Assembly (NCBI GenBank): GCA_001695595.3 | Contig: MBPM02000002.1 | Coordinates: 2,145,608 to 2,209,607 of the forward strand | Direction: 5' to 3' | From: Plasmopara viticola | Lineage: Eukaryota > Oomycota > Peronosporomycetes > Peronosporales > Peronosporaceae | Length of the DNA stretch: 64,000 nucleotides | In this document: positions 21,246-34,445 of the stretch, piece after piece | Layout of the letters: the number at the start of each line of letters is the position of its first letter | How positions within the stretch are numbered: the stretch's first letter is position 1 | Notes under the pieces: generated by a model | Seen by the model: only the letters and a program-made list of their open reading frames with translations | What the model was told of the DNA's origin: nothing | Databases searched by the model: none | Made by a program: the position numbers and the translations under genes

Positions 21246-23678
21246 ATGGCATCAAGCAAAGTATGCGCCTCTAGTACTTGTCGATTAATAAACATGATTT
21301 GTCGCCGTGCTTGGACTTTCTTGCAGGTGGTCACGGTGAAAAGTCAAGCTTCGGTTTCAGGTTGTTACATAGCTTTGAATACTCACTCACCCATAGGAAA
21401 ACCTACTGTAGCTATTACTTCACGGAGGCTACATGGAGACGTCAAGCAGCGCTCCGGATCCCATCTTTGTGATGAAGACATAACGATGTTCGTTTCTTAG
21501 TTTTTTAAGCAGTTGAAAGAACAATGGACGGTTTACTCACCTAAGAGCCGTTGTGGGGCACCTCCTCAACCTTTGTTTTGGCAAGCTTGCCAGATTGAAA
21601 TTGGCCAGCCAAGCCCAATCCCAAGGCGATATTTTCGGCATGGTTACCGTCGAAACAAATGCCTTGCATTCTGTTAAAATCCCGGTCGAAGGAAACGCTA
21701 AGGGGTTGGATTTCTCCACAAGTCTTTGTGTGAAGTCCAAACGTATCTTGAGCAGGAAAAGAAGACTGAGCAAAAGCGGCCAGATAAGTAATATGGGCCG
21801 AGATTGTATTGCTGTACAGAAGACAACTTCACAGCTAATTGATTGTCATTACGAGTCGCGGCTTTCTGGTAAAATTTATGATAACGCTAAGTCGCTGCCT
21901 CATCGGACTGCTAAAAGGTTTGTCACTTAGTGTTTTTTACAATGTAGCACGAGCTTAATTCTTTTTCTTGGCTGTCACAGACCTAAGAATATTTACAGTG
22001 ATCGTTTCATTCCGTCACGACTAACTACTAGGCTGGACACTGGATTCGGTCTTGTAGCCGATTCGCCACGTCAGTGCAACAATCAAAATTATAGTGATGG
22101 ATCAAATTGGCTGCAAGGTGGACTAATATCAACAGCGCCCTCTGAAGGGGTTACTGTGGATCCTAATTGGAAAAATCAAGAGCCTCATAGTTCAAACGCC
22201 TCGTCTTACTCAATGATGTTACAACGTGAGCTTCTCGGGATACATTCAACCATGCGTACAAATTTGGGAGGTAGTAAAGGATCGTGTGCGTCAAGTTACA
22301 ATAAGATGCGTACAATGAATGACCCACGCCTTTCTTCGTGCGTTCAAATGTACGATGACGACACGTGCGTTCAACCGAGTTGCAACTCATCTAGCAATAT
22401 TCTGCGCTTTAAAGCTCCACGACAATCGGTGTACGGTAATGCGAAGACTTCTATTTTTCAATCTGGACTTTCAGCCTCTTCGCATCGTTTTCTTGGCCCT
22501 TGTCTTCAGGAAAGAGACAGGACTAATCGACGAATTGCACGCACACCTTTTAAGGTGCTGGATGCACCATCACTACAAGATGACTTTTACCTAAATCTTG
22601 TAGACTGGTCCGCCACAAATGTCGTAGCTGTTGGTCTCAGCTCGTGCGTTTATCTTTGGAGTGCTTGCACCAGTAAAGTCACAGTACTCTGTGACCTTGG
22701 ACCCAACGATTCCGTCACTTCGGTTAGTTGGAGTCAACGCGTACGTCTTTCTACTTTTTTAAAGTGCTCAATCATTGTTCGTACAGCTGACTAGACTTAT
22801 ACGTTATTTTTGCAGGGTACACATTTAGCGGTCGGCACTAACAGTGGTGAGGTGCAGATTTGGGATGTCAGTGCAGTCAAGAAGATTCGCACCATGGCGT
22901 ACGCAGTCTGAAGTTTTGAATTTGATCCTATACACTGTGCTCATCCATTGGTGATAGTGGTCATTTAGCTCGCGTGGGGACACTAGGCTGGAGCGGCCAG
23001 TTGTTGGCATCTGGTAGTCGAGACCGCAATATTCTCATGCGTGACTTACGATCACAGGAGCGATTTGAGACCAAATTGGCGGGCCATAAGCAAGAAGTGT
23101 GCGGTCTCAAATGGTCATTTGATGGGCGGCAATTGGCTTCAGGAGGCAATGACAACAAATTGCTTCTTTGGAATGTACAGACCATGTCATCGGGTCTCAG
23201 TAGCGATGCGACAATGCCCTTGGCACGCTTCAACGAGCACTCAGCGGCAGTAAAAGCGATTGCATGGTCGCCTCACCAAAATGGACTTTTGGCTTCAGGT
23301 GGTGGTACAGCGGATAGATGCATTCGGTTCTGGAACACGCAGTCATTGACAGCTTTGCCTTATGTCGACACTGGCTCGCAAGTGTGCAATCTCATGTGGT
23401 CTAAGAATGCTAATGAAGTCGTAAGCACGCACGGGTATTCGCTCAACCAGATCATTGTGTGGAAATACCCAAGTATGACCAAGCTGGCCACGCTCACGGG
23501 ACACACGTTTCGTGTGCTTTACCTTGCCATGTCACCGGACGGCCAGACGATCGTCACTGGGGCAGGTGACGAAACGCTTCGTTTCTGGAATACATTTCCA
23601 GGTACCAAAGCACAACGTGGTAGTCGTCTTGGAACGGATTTAATGTTACCATTGAGTGTCGGATGCGACATTCGATGA
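21246..23678 (+). CDS. FZR1: Cdh1/Fizzy-related (FZR) activator of the anaphase-promoting complex, six exons
   Basis: Exons 21246-21260, 21327-21487, 21546-21917, 21981-22740, 22816-22898 and 22958-23678 join to 703 residues; all introns are 58-75 nt. Exons 4-6 are certain, exons 1-3 less so (intron 2 uses a weak GTTCGT donor). The C-box reads DRFIPSR at residues 190-196, followed by the RTPFKVLDAPSLQDDFYLNL block and a seven-bladed WD40 propeller with SGSRDRNIL and SGGNDNKLLLWN. The last two residues are Ile-Arg, the IR tail that docks on APC3. This selects substrates such as mitotic cyclins for ubiquitination at mitotic exit and in G1. The FYLNLVDWSA...SSCVYLWSA text fits Cdh1/CCS52 better than Cdc20. 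The N-terminus is longer than in animals. Confidence 0.88.
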
Positions 23679-23791
23679 GTTCAAAAAGGAAGAAGTTACA
23701 AGAATCCAATGACATCTTGAACCCAGGTACATCGGCGAGATAGTGAGGACAATATCAAAATCGTTTCTATTCATTGACTGCTATTTCTTGA

Positions 23792-25237
23792 CTAATTTCG
23801 CCTGCTTCGACCACCACGTCCTCGACCGCGTCCTCGGCCGCTTCCGCGGCCACCACGGCCTCCCTTTTGCACACGACTGGCCGATTTATACCGCTTTTCC
23901 CCTACTTCCTCGTGTTCATCTTCATAGTCATCGCGTAAATACCGTCCACGCTTGGGACCCGTTCCATCTGCAGACGCTTCTTTCATTTCAATAGTAGCCA
24001 TTCGTTGTGCCTCATTCACACGTTCCAACATGACCAAAACCGTTTCTTCGTCGCATGCGTACGCGTCCAACTTTGTGCCCAACAAGTGTTCAATACGTTG
24101 GTACAGCTCAACATCGTATTGCGTCACAAACGAGAGGGCAACCCCGGCGCGACCGGCACGAGCCGTTCGACCGACACGGTGGATATAGTCCTTTCCGTGT
24201 GTTGGGATATCGTAATTAATGACTACATCGACACTTGGAATATCCAGGCCGCGAGACGCCACGTCGGTACACACGAGTACATTCCTCGCTTTGGCTTTGA
24301 ATTTATTCAGTGCTCCCAGTCGACTCGGCTGAGGCATTTGTCCATGTAGACAAATAGCTTGGAAGCCCAGATTGCGCAGCATCAGGGTCACTTTTTGCGT
24401 GCCATTGCACGTACTGGCAAAAATCAGCACGGACTGGCCCGCCACTTCATTCAATATGTACGCTAAGTAGCAATCTTTGAATTTGGCCGGAATGAACAGA
24501 TAGTGCTGCTTGAGTGTCTCAGGGGTGGCAAATTTGTGGGTGATTTCCACCTTGACCGGATCTTTAAGCGAGGCGCGCTGCAGTTTTCGCACCTTGGACG
24601 TCATCGTGGCACTAAATAGATACGTATTGCGCTCGGTGGGCATGAGTTGCACAATTTGATTGATTTCTTCTTCAAAATCCATACTGAGCATCCGGTCGGC
24701 TTCGTCCAAGACGAGAAACTTCATTGTTCGGAGACTAAAACCCTTGGTATTCTCTAAATGGTCGACTAGACGACCAGGCGTGGCAATCACAATGTGGGGC
24801 TTGCGAGCTAGTGCTATTTGCTGCTGCATCATGTCGATACCACCGACAACACAGGCACATTTAAGACCAATGGACGCGCCTAGTGCTTCGAATTGCTCGC
24901 CAATCTGATAGGCTAGTTCTCGAGTCGGAGCCAATACCAGCGCGTACAGACGCTGTGGATTTTGCAATAGGCTCTGGAGAATCGGAATTACAAAGGCACC
25001 AGTCTTACCAGAACCCGTTTCGGCCAAACCAATAATGTCCTTGCCCGCAAGTCCATGAGGAATAGCCTCTTGCTGAATTTTGCTGGGTACAGTCCATCCC
25101 ACGGCCTCGATTGCTTCACAGATGGCCGAGTCTACACCAAGGTCTAGAAAGGATTTAGAGCCACAAAAGCCCTCGGCTGCTTCGTTATTAGCGTCGGCCG
25201 GGGCCTGGGTAGGGGCCGATGGTAATGGCATTGGCAT
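23792..25237 (-). CDS. DDX47: DEAD-box RNA helicase, DDX47/Rrp3 type
   Basis: A 481-residue helicase with every family motif in order: Q motif ([14 protein letters not shown]), motif [10 protein letters not shown], Ia PTRELA, GG, TPGRL, II DEAD, III SAT, IV region LIFAST, V RGLDIP and [12 protein letters not shown]. Text such as [19 protein letters not shown] and [13 protein letters not shown] is characteristic of Rrp3/DDX47, which acts in nucleolar pre-18S rRNA processing. A C-terminal GR-rich tail (residues about 455-481) is a likely RNA-binding or nucleolar element. I take Met at 25237; the frame runs up to 25273, where TTTGTATAG looks like a splice acceptor, so a 5' UTR intron or an extra short exon is possible. 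It converges on the Cdh1 gene with 113 bp between stops. Confidence 0.95.
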   Translation of the reverse strand: MPMPLPSAPTQAPADANNEAAEGFCGSKSFLDLGVDSAICEAIEAVGWTVPSKIQQEAIPHGLAGKDIIGLAETGSGKTGAFVIPILQSLLQNPQRLYALVLAPTRELAYQIGEQFEALGASIGLKCACVVGGIDMMQQQIALARKPHIVIATPGRLVDHLENTKGFSLRTMKFLVLDEADRMLSMDFEEEINQIVQLMPTERNTYLFSATMTSKVRKLQRASLKDPVKVEITHKFATPETLKQHYLFIPAKFKDCYLAYILNEVAGQSVLIFASTCNGTQKVTLMLRNLGFQAICLHGQMPQPSRLGALNKFKAKARNVLVCTDVASRGLDIPSVDVVINYDIPTHGKDYIHRVGRTARAGRAGVALSFVTQYDVELYQRIEHLLGTKLDAYACDEETVLVMLERVNEAQRMATIEMKEASADGTGPKRGRYLRDDYEDEHEEVGEKRYKSASRVQKGGRGGRGSGRGRGRGRGGRSRRN

Positions 25238-27789
25238 GACTTGTTGACTGGAGCAGAGATACCCGCTATACAAATAACGTTAGAAATCTCTATTTTAGCC
25301 AATTAAAAAGACTTTGCGTTGTGTAGATAACATATAATTATGGGTGTATGACAAGCGTATGAGCGGCAATAATTATGGCTCAGACTACGCGTCCAAAGAG
25401 ATGTTTCAGACAACATGCAGAACCAACTCCAACAGCAACACTACATGCAAAGGGTGCATATAGATACTCGTAAGCCTCCATTCCGACAACTCCAACCCGA
25501 GCATTTGTCAATGAAAAGCATAGGTTTTTAAGTAGATAGCTCTAGTAGTAAATGAAGCGCAACATTGCCGTCCAAGTGATGGAGGTAAGTCTGCTTGCAT
25601 GACGTTGTTGCATTTTATTTATCTCGCCTCAGGTCTGAAAGAAGCCGCCCAATTGGCTCACTCTGTCCGAATTTGTCAAGAATTGGCTGCAATCGAAAAT
25701 CTTCTGATCCGATTCACAATGCAACATGTTAATAAACACTTTGAGTGCACGAGGAGCCCACATTAATTTATCTTGAAGGAAACGCTCAAAACAGTTTGTG
25801 AATGCGGAAACACGTGGAAGACAGTTATGAAAAACGTTTCTTTCGGCCAAATTTGAGCTCTACTAGTGCTCACGTTTCTTTTTTTGGAAGAAAAGAAAGT
25901 GCAGTTTTAGAACACATTTATGAAAAAGATCTAGCGGTCTCCGATACTAAGTGACGCGTCAATGAAAAGGTATTTTACAATTTGTATACAAGTATACCTG
26001 CCTTGTACGCAATTTTGTCGAGTGCAGGCAGCGGCGATAAAAGAGAAAATCTCGATCACACCATAAAAAAAATGGAGCCGCAAATAGGTTTGCTCTTTCG
26101 AAATAGCGTGAAATGGCAATTTACTGATCTACAAAATGGTGTTCATAGGCTCGCTGACCGTCCCGATAGACGTTGACATTTCCAAGCGAAGCAACATCCG
26201 CTGGTATGGCTGCGAAACGACGGGGTTCATGCTCCGTCTTGCCTTATCGAAAGGATGTCGACAAATACTTTCTTCATTTCATCTATGACCATGTAGGTTG
26301 CCGGTGTATGACGCGTCCTCATAGCAATGAAAATGCAGGTTACTAGTCAGTGTAATGGGGAAAGTCCAAATTAATTTAATGAGCGTGGAATTTAATCGAA
26401 CGTTAGAGTTTAGCCTGTCAGCTTCGGAGAAAAAAATAATATTGGGAAACTGCTATTTATGCTCACGAGGGAACGCAATACTGAAAAGCTGCTTTAGTTC
26501 TTGGTCGTCCCTGACGCATCGAGAAACTTTGCGTACCGGCATGCAAACAGGTTGATTGAAGCTCTAAGTCGGAGGAACATACGCAATTCAGTTTGAGTCG
26601 AATTATCTAGTGGGGGGAATTTTGTCATGTCAAGGATCGACTTTGTCCTGGTGGATTATTATCGATTTTGATGGCACAAAATTTTTCATTGTACTCGACA
26701 TTAGCTGCAAAAGTTGAGTCCTAGATCGGTTGACAGGGCAAGGCCATTAATACCAGCCGCTTAATTATGTGCAGTAAAGCTTGAGTTAGTCGTCCTTACC
26801 ACTCTGTCAGGGCATACTGCTTCTTTATAAGGAAGTCTGGGCGAGTATACACCCGAGATAAATCTGGGATGTATGGTATGTCCATGAAGGTAGACGGGAC
26901 TAAGTCTTAAAAAAATTCTTTGCAGCACGATCCGTCAAAATTGCTATAATTGCACCTGGAACATGGGTATTAGTGAGCTACCACGTGTGGGTAACATAAA
27001 TAGGTGGGCTACATTGTTCCGCTGGTGGGTAAAGTAGTGCTGATAACTCCGTTTTTGCAAGCGGGTAACATATGTCCGTACGACAAGGAATAGAGCATGT
27101 GTTCATCAACGAAAGAGCCGAGTCGTTCACTGCGAAGACAAGTGGGAATCACAAACCAAAAAGGCAAAGCGAGCATTAAATCACCACTAATAGCGGGCAA
27201 CATAGCTCTGCAAGAAGATGGCGGGGATGCGATTGAAAAACAATTGCTGGGTGTCCCAAAAGAATTCGTGGCGGATAGGGTTTAACTTGCTTAGTCCTAA
27301 AGAGCTCAAACCTATCAAAATCTTGGCTAAATTATGAGCGGACACTGGTAACATTGAAGATAAAACATTTCTATTATTCCTGCGTTTAGGAAGTGTACAC
27401 TGCGCTTGGGCTCAAAGAACCTGAAGAATATCAAAGATCGGGAATGGCCTTTGTTATATATCTTCGGATGAGTTTTTCAATCAAAATTCGCCCGGATCGC
27501 ATAGTTGGTTTAAAGATTAAAATTGATTTTTTCCCAGAAAAGAATATCTGTACATCAGTTAATGTCATCTGCCACGTTAAAATTAGAAGCTATTTGGTGC
27601 CTTTTTCTTATAAGGCAAAGAGTGGCATGATTTAAAAATCAAACCTGCGCACTCGTCACCAACTTATTGTCTCGAGCGCCAAATAGAAAGCGGCGACTAG
27701 TTCGCGCTTACAATAAGATGCAATCGTATTTACGCAATCGCATATTTGGAGAAAGATGTGTTGATACTAGTCATTATGGGTCGACGTTG
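25238..27789. other. Gene-free region left of a gypsy relic
   Basis: The first few hundred bases hold the DDX47 upstream region. Beyond that only open frames of 60-80 codons occur, none recognisable. By position the part next to 27790 could be the protease/gag end of the following retroelement, but no motif proves it. Confidence 0.4.
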
Positions 27790-28140
27790 TATTGTTAAGC
27801 CTGTTTGGAATAATTGAGACGAACATACCACTCACGGTGGTAAGCACACCAAATGGCATGCGATAGCGGTAATGAGCGACGCCACAAGGTCTATCAAAGG
27901 TCCTGGTGGCGTTGAACGGTCTGGCGACGCAACTCATACACACATTCAAGGCTTTGCTCGGACACATTTGCAACAATAATGCTGCTTACAGGCATTTAGA
28001 CGAAAATCAGCAAATCGAACCGATATTCTAGGTCATCTAAGATACATTGAGGACCATATACTATCCGCCAATATTTTAACGACTGTGTCTTTGTGGTGGA
28101 GAAGTTTAAAGCTCATTGGGCTCTCACACACATCGAGGAG
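27790..28140 (+). pseudogene. Decayed Ty3/gypsy reverse transcriptase fragment
   Basis: The plus-strand text IPLTVVSTPNGMR (from 27825), then ATPQGLSKVLVALNGLATQL after two stops, corresponds to the gypsy RT segment 'TAVSTPxGMxxWxVMPQGLxNAPATFxRxV'. The expected Y-x-D-D catalytic region is lost to mutation. Several stops and no surrounding LTRs show a dead remnant. Confidence 0.6.
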
Positions 28141-30452
28141 TAAATGGCGCTCAAGCTCGGTCTACTATACGCTTCTAAAAGCATTTGAGAAAGATTAAAC
28201 CTAGCATTATGTTTGGCAAGCTTGGTACTAGTTATGCGAAATTTGCAAGGACTGATTGTTGCTATACTGAAAACCTTCAAGTAATGGTAGAAGAGCCTGC
28301 ATCAAAGTGCTTTTATCAGCATAAAGACAAGCGCGAAAGCGGTCACCAGCATTTGTTTCGGATCACGCAGGCAGTTCTGGCTTTACGACAAGACAAAGCA
28401 TTTTGTCATCGTTTCGGCTATGCGTTACTAATTCCACTCAGGATGGCGATAACCAAGCCATCTCAGGTATCTTAAGGTGGTGAACAAAGTGTTTTAAAAC
28501 TACCGGCCAAGAAACCCGTGTCATCATTAAAATTTATATCCCAAAGACATCAATTGATAAAGCCAGACAAAGCTTTATACTGCACCCACTGGAAAATTTG
28601 AGATACTTACAAAACTGAAGTAACCATTCGATGAAGCCGATTGATTGAACAAAAGAAGGAGATGTTAAGCTCATTTGGTCATTCAAGCCTCCCGAAAGAA
28701 ACTGCGTCGATAAGCCAGAACTAAAACGACGCGTAACAATCTTACGTGTTCAAAAAAGGGATGCATAGGACGTGCAGTCATTGGTCTTAACAACCAATAA
28801 ACGGTTATTCCGACCAGAAAATCATAAGCATCTGCGCAATAAGTGGCTTTCACTTCGCTGCTAATCCGTCGTTCATTTTTTTTACCTCTCTAATAATTAG
28901 AACTCTTTGTTAAAAGACTTCAAAGATTTAGCCTGCATTTAGCTTAATTCTTCGTGAGCGCTTCGTTGCGGAATCCACGTTTAAGGAAATCAGTCGAGCC
29001 AAAAAGAAGTGTAACGTTTTATCTTATAATACTCTTCTGTAAAAATAGCTAGACTTCAAGATATTCGACTTTTAATGGCTCCTACATAGTGGCTTCATTT
29101 GATAATTCTCACGATTTTGCCAGTCTTTAATGATTCCGAGTTGACCGTGTACCTTTCAGGTCCTAGAGAACGAGTTAGGCTCGTGATTCATAAGCCTTAC
29201 CGTCGGATTGACATCCGCGTGCCTCAGCGCGAATCGCTCGAATTGCCTCGAAAAAAAAACATTAGCTTCAGATTCGCCCGGCTACTCAAAGCACTCAGCT
29301 TAATAAATAATCGGTCCCTCAGCCTTGTAGCCAGCATATAGTCGGCTTTAGGCATTAACAGCAGCCATATAGCCACTCGCACTTGACTTCTTAGCAACAT
29401 TAAATGCAAGAGTGACATCCCAAAGGGGAAAAAAAAAAATAAGGGCTCGTTTGAAACTGGAAGTTCTAAGAATCGTAAAACTTTCTACATGTTCTAGCAA
29501 GGAGACTTTTGATAGCTGGAAGAGTGTTCGCCATGTAACGCGGTTCCAATCCGGCACGATCTGGGCTGGAAGGCCATAATTTTTCATGTCATACTATAAA
29601 CATCCCCTGCGGCTTGTTTCCCACTTTTTATTGGCTGAAGTAGTGGCCAAATGCACTATCCATATTAGGCGTCAACCAAACACCGCCATGCATAAGTTGC
29701 CATAAATCTTAGGCTTGCTAAAGATAGCGCAAAGGCTTATATATTTCCAGCAGCCCTCTGGAAATAATAGGCTCTGTATCGATATATGAGCCGCAAATTC
29801 GGGTGGTGTACTTAAGCATCCACTTGTTCATATGTAGACATCAATATTAAGTGGAACCCAAGGAAAGACTTTCTTGTCGTTACATATGTTTTTAAAGCAT
29901 ACTGTACTTTAGATCTTCGCTATTCGTTTCAATTAATCGAGCGGAATATTTGAGATTACCATCAAACAAAGCAGACCGTCTGTCTTTTCGTAGCGATGTG
30001 AGTGCGAGTGCTATCCGAGGTTAATCAGTCGGCTTTTGTGTGCTAAAGAAAACGCGTTTAGGGCTTTGAATTGACTCTCGCTTTGTATGTCTTTCATCGA
30101 TTGAGCTTTCCAGCCTTCTGATATGAACCAACTCATCTTCTAGCCAGTGCGAACGCACGTTGGCAAGCATATTGATATTGCTAGGTTTGTAATCGGTGCG
30201 ATGATTATATAGTGCAGCCATAATGTCATTCTTTGGTACAAGTGGTCATGGATCATGTCCAGAGTCCAAAATAATGCAGTCTTCGTAGATGCTAGCTATG
30301 ACGCCGTATGAATGCACCCGCGAATCCCAAGAGTTCAACGAAGCTATTATTTGGAGCATTGGACCGAACAATCTAAGTTGTCCGAGGTGAACAAAATTTG
30401 CTGTGAAGGCGATTGAGATCTTTTCTGAAGTGTGTAACTTTATATTGAAGCC
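28141..30452. other. Gene-free region, AT-rich
   Basis: Open frames up to 96 codons (28185-28475) without recognised motifs. It may continue the gypsy remnant. I see nothing else. Confidence 0.4.
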
Positions 30453-31394
30453 GTTGACCCCCCACCGTATTCGTGACACTCTACTTTTTATAGCACCCCG
30501 GGCTACCCCCCCCCTTAATGTTAACTCTGAACGTTGATCGGCTGCAACAATCAGTGATTTCTAAATGACAACCTTTGACCATTCAATAATCAGATACAAT
30601 GCGCCTTCAAATTTCAATTGTTCATCAATCAATTCGTCGAGTGCGTCTTGGATACTCTTGTCATTAGGTGGATTTGAACAAGCCCGAAGGAAGGCTCTAC
30701 AACCCGCGTCGGGGGCCTCGTCAAAAGGGTTAAAGCCTTTATTTGTAAAACAAAGACGTTAACGAAACCCGTTGCATCTCTGAAACTGGTCGGGCCCGCA
30801 TGACATTCATAGTATAGATTTGGGAAAGAGACGGTAACACAACCCGCCACTGTTCCGACCGGACCGCCCCGAGCATTAATTTGCATTGGCACGGGCAATG
30901 ATTTCCTCTACTATATTTGTGCGATACAAGACATCGTGCCGCATTTGCTTAACCCGTCCGGTATCAATCGCGGCTTTGACATTTTTAACCGTTTACAGTG
31001 TCTCGGCAAAATTCGACGTCGAATCACGTTTGAGCCAAGGTGAAAGATCCGTTGCAGGTCTTGCCCTGGAAGAGACGAGTAGAGTGGCTGACAGTCAATG
31101 GCACGATCATGCGGCTCCTGGCATAAGATACGATTTCCGCGCAATACATCCAAAAGTGTCGTTATATTTTACAAACCCAAGAGGAGGACTAAGACCGATG
31201 CGCTTGCTTGCTTCGTGAAGAATGCCCATACCGTCGTCTCCAGGTTGTGACAATAATTGCTAGTAGTTAAAAAAGGATAGGCCTGAATAAATGTGAAACT
31301 TCGACGTTTTGTGCATCTTGTGTGTTAACAGCCAAACAAATATCGAGAAGACGGTGTAGGGAGGACTATAAAAAGTAGGGTGTGGGGGGTCAAC
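30453..31394. repeat. Candidate inverted-repeat element (about 940 bp)
   Basis: The left arm has GTTGACCCCCCAC (30453-30465) followed, 15 bases on, by CTACTTTTTATAG (30481-30493). The right arm carries the reverse complements of both blocks in mirrored order, CTATAAAAAGTAG (31366-31378) and GTGGGGGGTCAAC (31382-31394), with a 3-base gap. Two matched 13-mers in the right order are unlikely by chance. The interior has open frames to about 110 codons without a recognised transposase. No target-site duplication is evident. Confidence 0.45.
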
Positions 31395-34259
31395 AAAAAA
31401 ATGTCGGGGAGGTTAACGGTTTTCTTTTGTATAAGGAATTACATTCTTTATTAGAAGAATATTATGTGATTTTTAATCAACATTTTTTCGTAGAACGAAT
31501 TATTCGGCTTCGAGCCACCATGGCATCTACAAGATGGAACTGTAGATGCAAAGGTTTGGGCGAGCAGCAGAGCTCTCAATTTACTGCGTCAATTTTCCGT
31601 TTGGTCAAGTTGAAGTGCGTTGTCGGTTACTAGTGCTCTTCGAAACGCGGACTTAATTAAATATACTATACGTCTTTAATGAAATATATTGATTTGTGTC
31701 GAACAATTCAAACCATGCCACAATAAAAATAGACAAGCGTTCAAAAGAATCTCAACTTTTACGCGTAAGAAACTATCGAAACTATTATCTCTTCCACCTT
31801 ACTTTATTGAATAGAAAAAAATATTGGCAAGTCTCATCGAAGTCAGCTTCGAACACTCCTGTCACTATGCGAAAGTATCTAAAGTATGAGACCTTATTTA
31901 GTTAGAGCGCTATTCGGCGACCACATGACAGGTTGATGCTAAATCGGTCTGGATAATCTACAAGTAGCTGCGTTGCCAGTGCAAAAAAAAAGTTTTATTT
32001 CCTAGACGACTTAAACAACCACGCGCCCGAGCCTTCTGCCAAGCCCGCTGAAATGCCTTAAAGCAGGCCTTAAGACTGTCAAGAGCACAGATTGCACCCC
32101 TTCCGGAAGCAACAAGTCGCTTGGGATTATACCTACGAGAAATAATGTATTTGTTAGAACTTACAAAGCGATCATGGAGCAAGAACAACAGAAAACGTAT
32201 TGCGAAGCCGATCCATTTCGAGTGGCATTTCGTCGGCTTCAAGCTTGCTTGAAATTGACAAGTCACGAATCAGAAGAAGTCTTGCCCCTCATGCATTCGT
32301 GAATCTTTGATGGTTGATAAAAGAAGACACGCAGTGAGAAAAGCGCTGTTTGATCTTTCAGACGAGCGAGAGCGTCGTTACGCTTGGTATTACCTACATA
32401 AGTGTAAAGTTTCTTCACAAGGGTTTAAAAATGCATGTTACCAGCTTTTGTAAAACGCTTTAGGGTGCTTAAAAGCGCAAATCGGATCGGAGATAAATAC
32501 CCGTCAACCAAAAATTGAATGAAGATTTTTTTGGACAAGCTCTACGGGAAAAATGTGTTTTTGACCTCACACTACAGTCAAATTTGAGCAAGCGTCCGTT
32601 ATGGTGGCTATACCGGTTGACATACTGATGTTATAGATCTCTTAGACCTTCGTTAAAGATTGAACATCTTTCAATATAAGGTTTCTCCATCTTGTTTCGC
32701 TCCTTGACAAGATAATTAACGCTGATCTGACTGAGTTTGTTTGTCAGAGTTTCGATAGTAGTTGAGTCATAGTCGCTTTAAGATTAAGCTAGAGGTCTCG
32801 AGAAACCTACTTCATCTGATCTATTAATCTCCATTGCTTGATGCATCGTCTCTTGACGAGTTTCCTTACGTCGATCCATCCTTGTTTGGCTTTGTTATAT
32901 AATAGCAGTGGATAAAGATGTCAATTCCAATTTAGTCGAATTTAAATGACCAGGTGGCACCAGTTCACAGCCAATTAAGTATAGCCACTATGTAATATTT
33001 CTCGAAACCTTCTCCATCAACTACTTTTGGCAAGCTGTTACTGCTCAACGTCAGGGTTCAACGCGAGGACCAGTACAAAGCTGATCTTGCATTTTTTTAT
33101 GTAACTCTTATTAATCATCTTGTTAATTATCATCAATATACGTGATTATATTGAAATCACTCATGGCAGAGTATTTTTTTAGATTAAACCAAACAAGAGG
33201 CATGTGATCGCTGTTACAACGCCATGGCAAATAGTAATTTTGTTAAGGTAGAAAACTAAAGGCTCTAATTAAAAAAAAGCCATTGGGTGATGCAAGTGCT
33301 AATTATTTTGCAGTTTTGTTTTAGCAAGTAATGGCCAAAAATCGTAAGTACGACTACGATCAATCAAACCAATGAATTAGAAGGTCCTAATTATCTAAGG
33401 AGAATTAAATGAACCTCCAAAATCAACTAAAAATTGGCATACATGCGTCTCTACTTTGACTGACGCACACATTTATATGGAACTGCCCATTGCACTTGAA
33501 GATTCGTCAAAAGACTTTTATAGATGAGTAGATGACGAAGCCGTCAATACTCAAGCAAACACTAAAGAAAAAAAAGCATCGAAACAGGTGCGGATGATAC
33601 GTTCGAAAAATTCGAAACAAACGAAAACAATTCCATAAACAAGATCTAACAATAAATGGCTGAGAAACTGGCTGACGAATTCATGAAAGAATCGACAAAG
33701 CTTTTTTCACGAGAACGAGCAAAATTAATCTATATGTGACAAACGGGTGACAGAAACGGCTGCCCAGCAAGCTGAGGAAGCGCCATAGCTAACTCGAAAC
33801 TCATTTAAGACGCGGAGGTTGAAGGGAGTAGCGACGACAAAGAGGTAAGCGAAGAGAAGAGACTACGTGAGTTGATGCTGGTATAATAAAAGCTGACGAT
33901 ATCAGCAATTACGAAAGCTACTTTGCAAAAAAAAATTGAACAAGAGTATCCGACATAGATTTGGCGAAGGTGTTGAGCAATGCAAAGGCAAAGAATATCT
34001 TAAAGTCAAAGCTCCTAAGCCTTCGAGAAAGCTTAAAATGAAAAGATATGCAATGAATCAATACAGAGCTTGATTAAAAGGTTGGCCTAGTGCAATCTTC
34101 ATTTACTCAATGCACTTCTTAATTGCTTCCGATTTTTCGATACGATCGCTACGTTTTCTAATGACATGAACATTTGATGTAGCTATAGTATCATAGAGTT
34201 GATCTCCTTTTGGTGAGTTTTCACCGTCATCGTTCAAACTTTGATTTCCAATTATCGTA
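31395..34259. other. Gene-free region, strongly AT-rich
   Basis: No coding frame beyond about 100 codons (31958-32266, minus, unrecognised). Direct reading shows no RNA gene and no repeat array. Confidence 0.4.
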
Positions 34260-34445
34260 ATGGCTTCTGAACAAACACGCATGACATCTAAAGTTTCAAG
34301 TTTACTCTTTTTAGCTTTATTATTATGGTATGTTCAAGGTCCTTGTAGCACTCAAATGCTAGATCAATTCCGTCGAAATCATCTTTTAATCAATATAAGA
34401 AGTAGCCCACATATTAGCCTATATGTGAATATTTCCACCAAATAA
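34260..34445 (+). CDS. Possible very small secreted protein
   Basis: A 61-codon frame whose start (Met1 or Met8) is followed by a clean hydrophobic core, VSSLLFLALLLWYVQG, and a plausible cleavage site after GPCS, i.e. a signal peptide. The remaining ~30 residues have no RXLR or LFLAK motif and no cysteine pattern. It sits alone in gene-poor DNA, a place where oomycete effectors often lie. A chance frame is equally likely. Confidence 0.2.
   Translation: MASEQTRMTSKVSSLLFLALLLWYVQGPCSTQMLDQFRRNHLLINIRSSPHISLYVNISTK

Noticed and set aside
25238..25273. Extension of the helicase N-terminus to 25273
   Set aside because: There is no ATG in that stretch, and TTTGTATAG at its upstream end looks like a splice acceptor; Met at 25237 is the first ATG.
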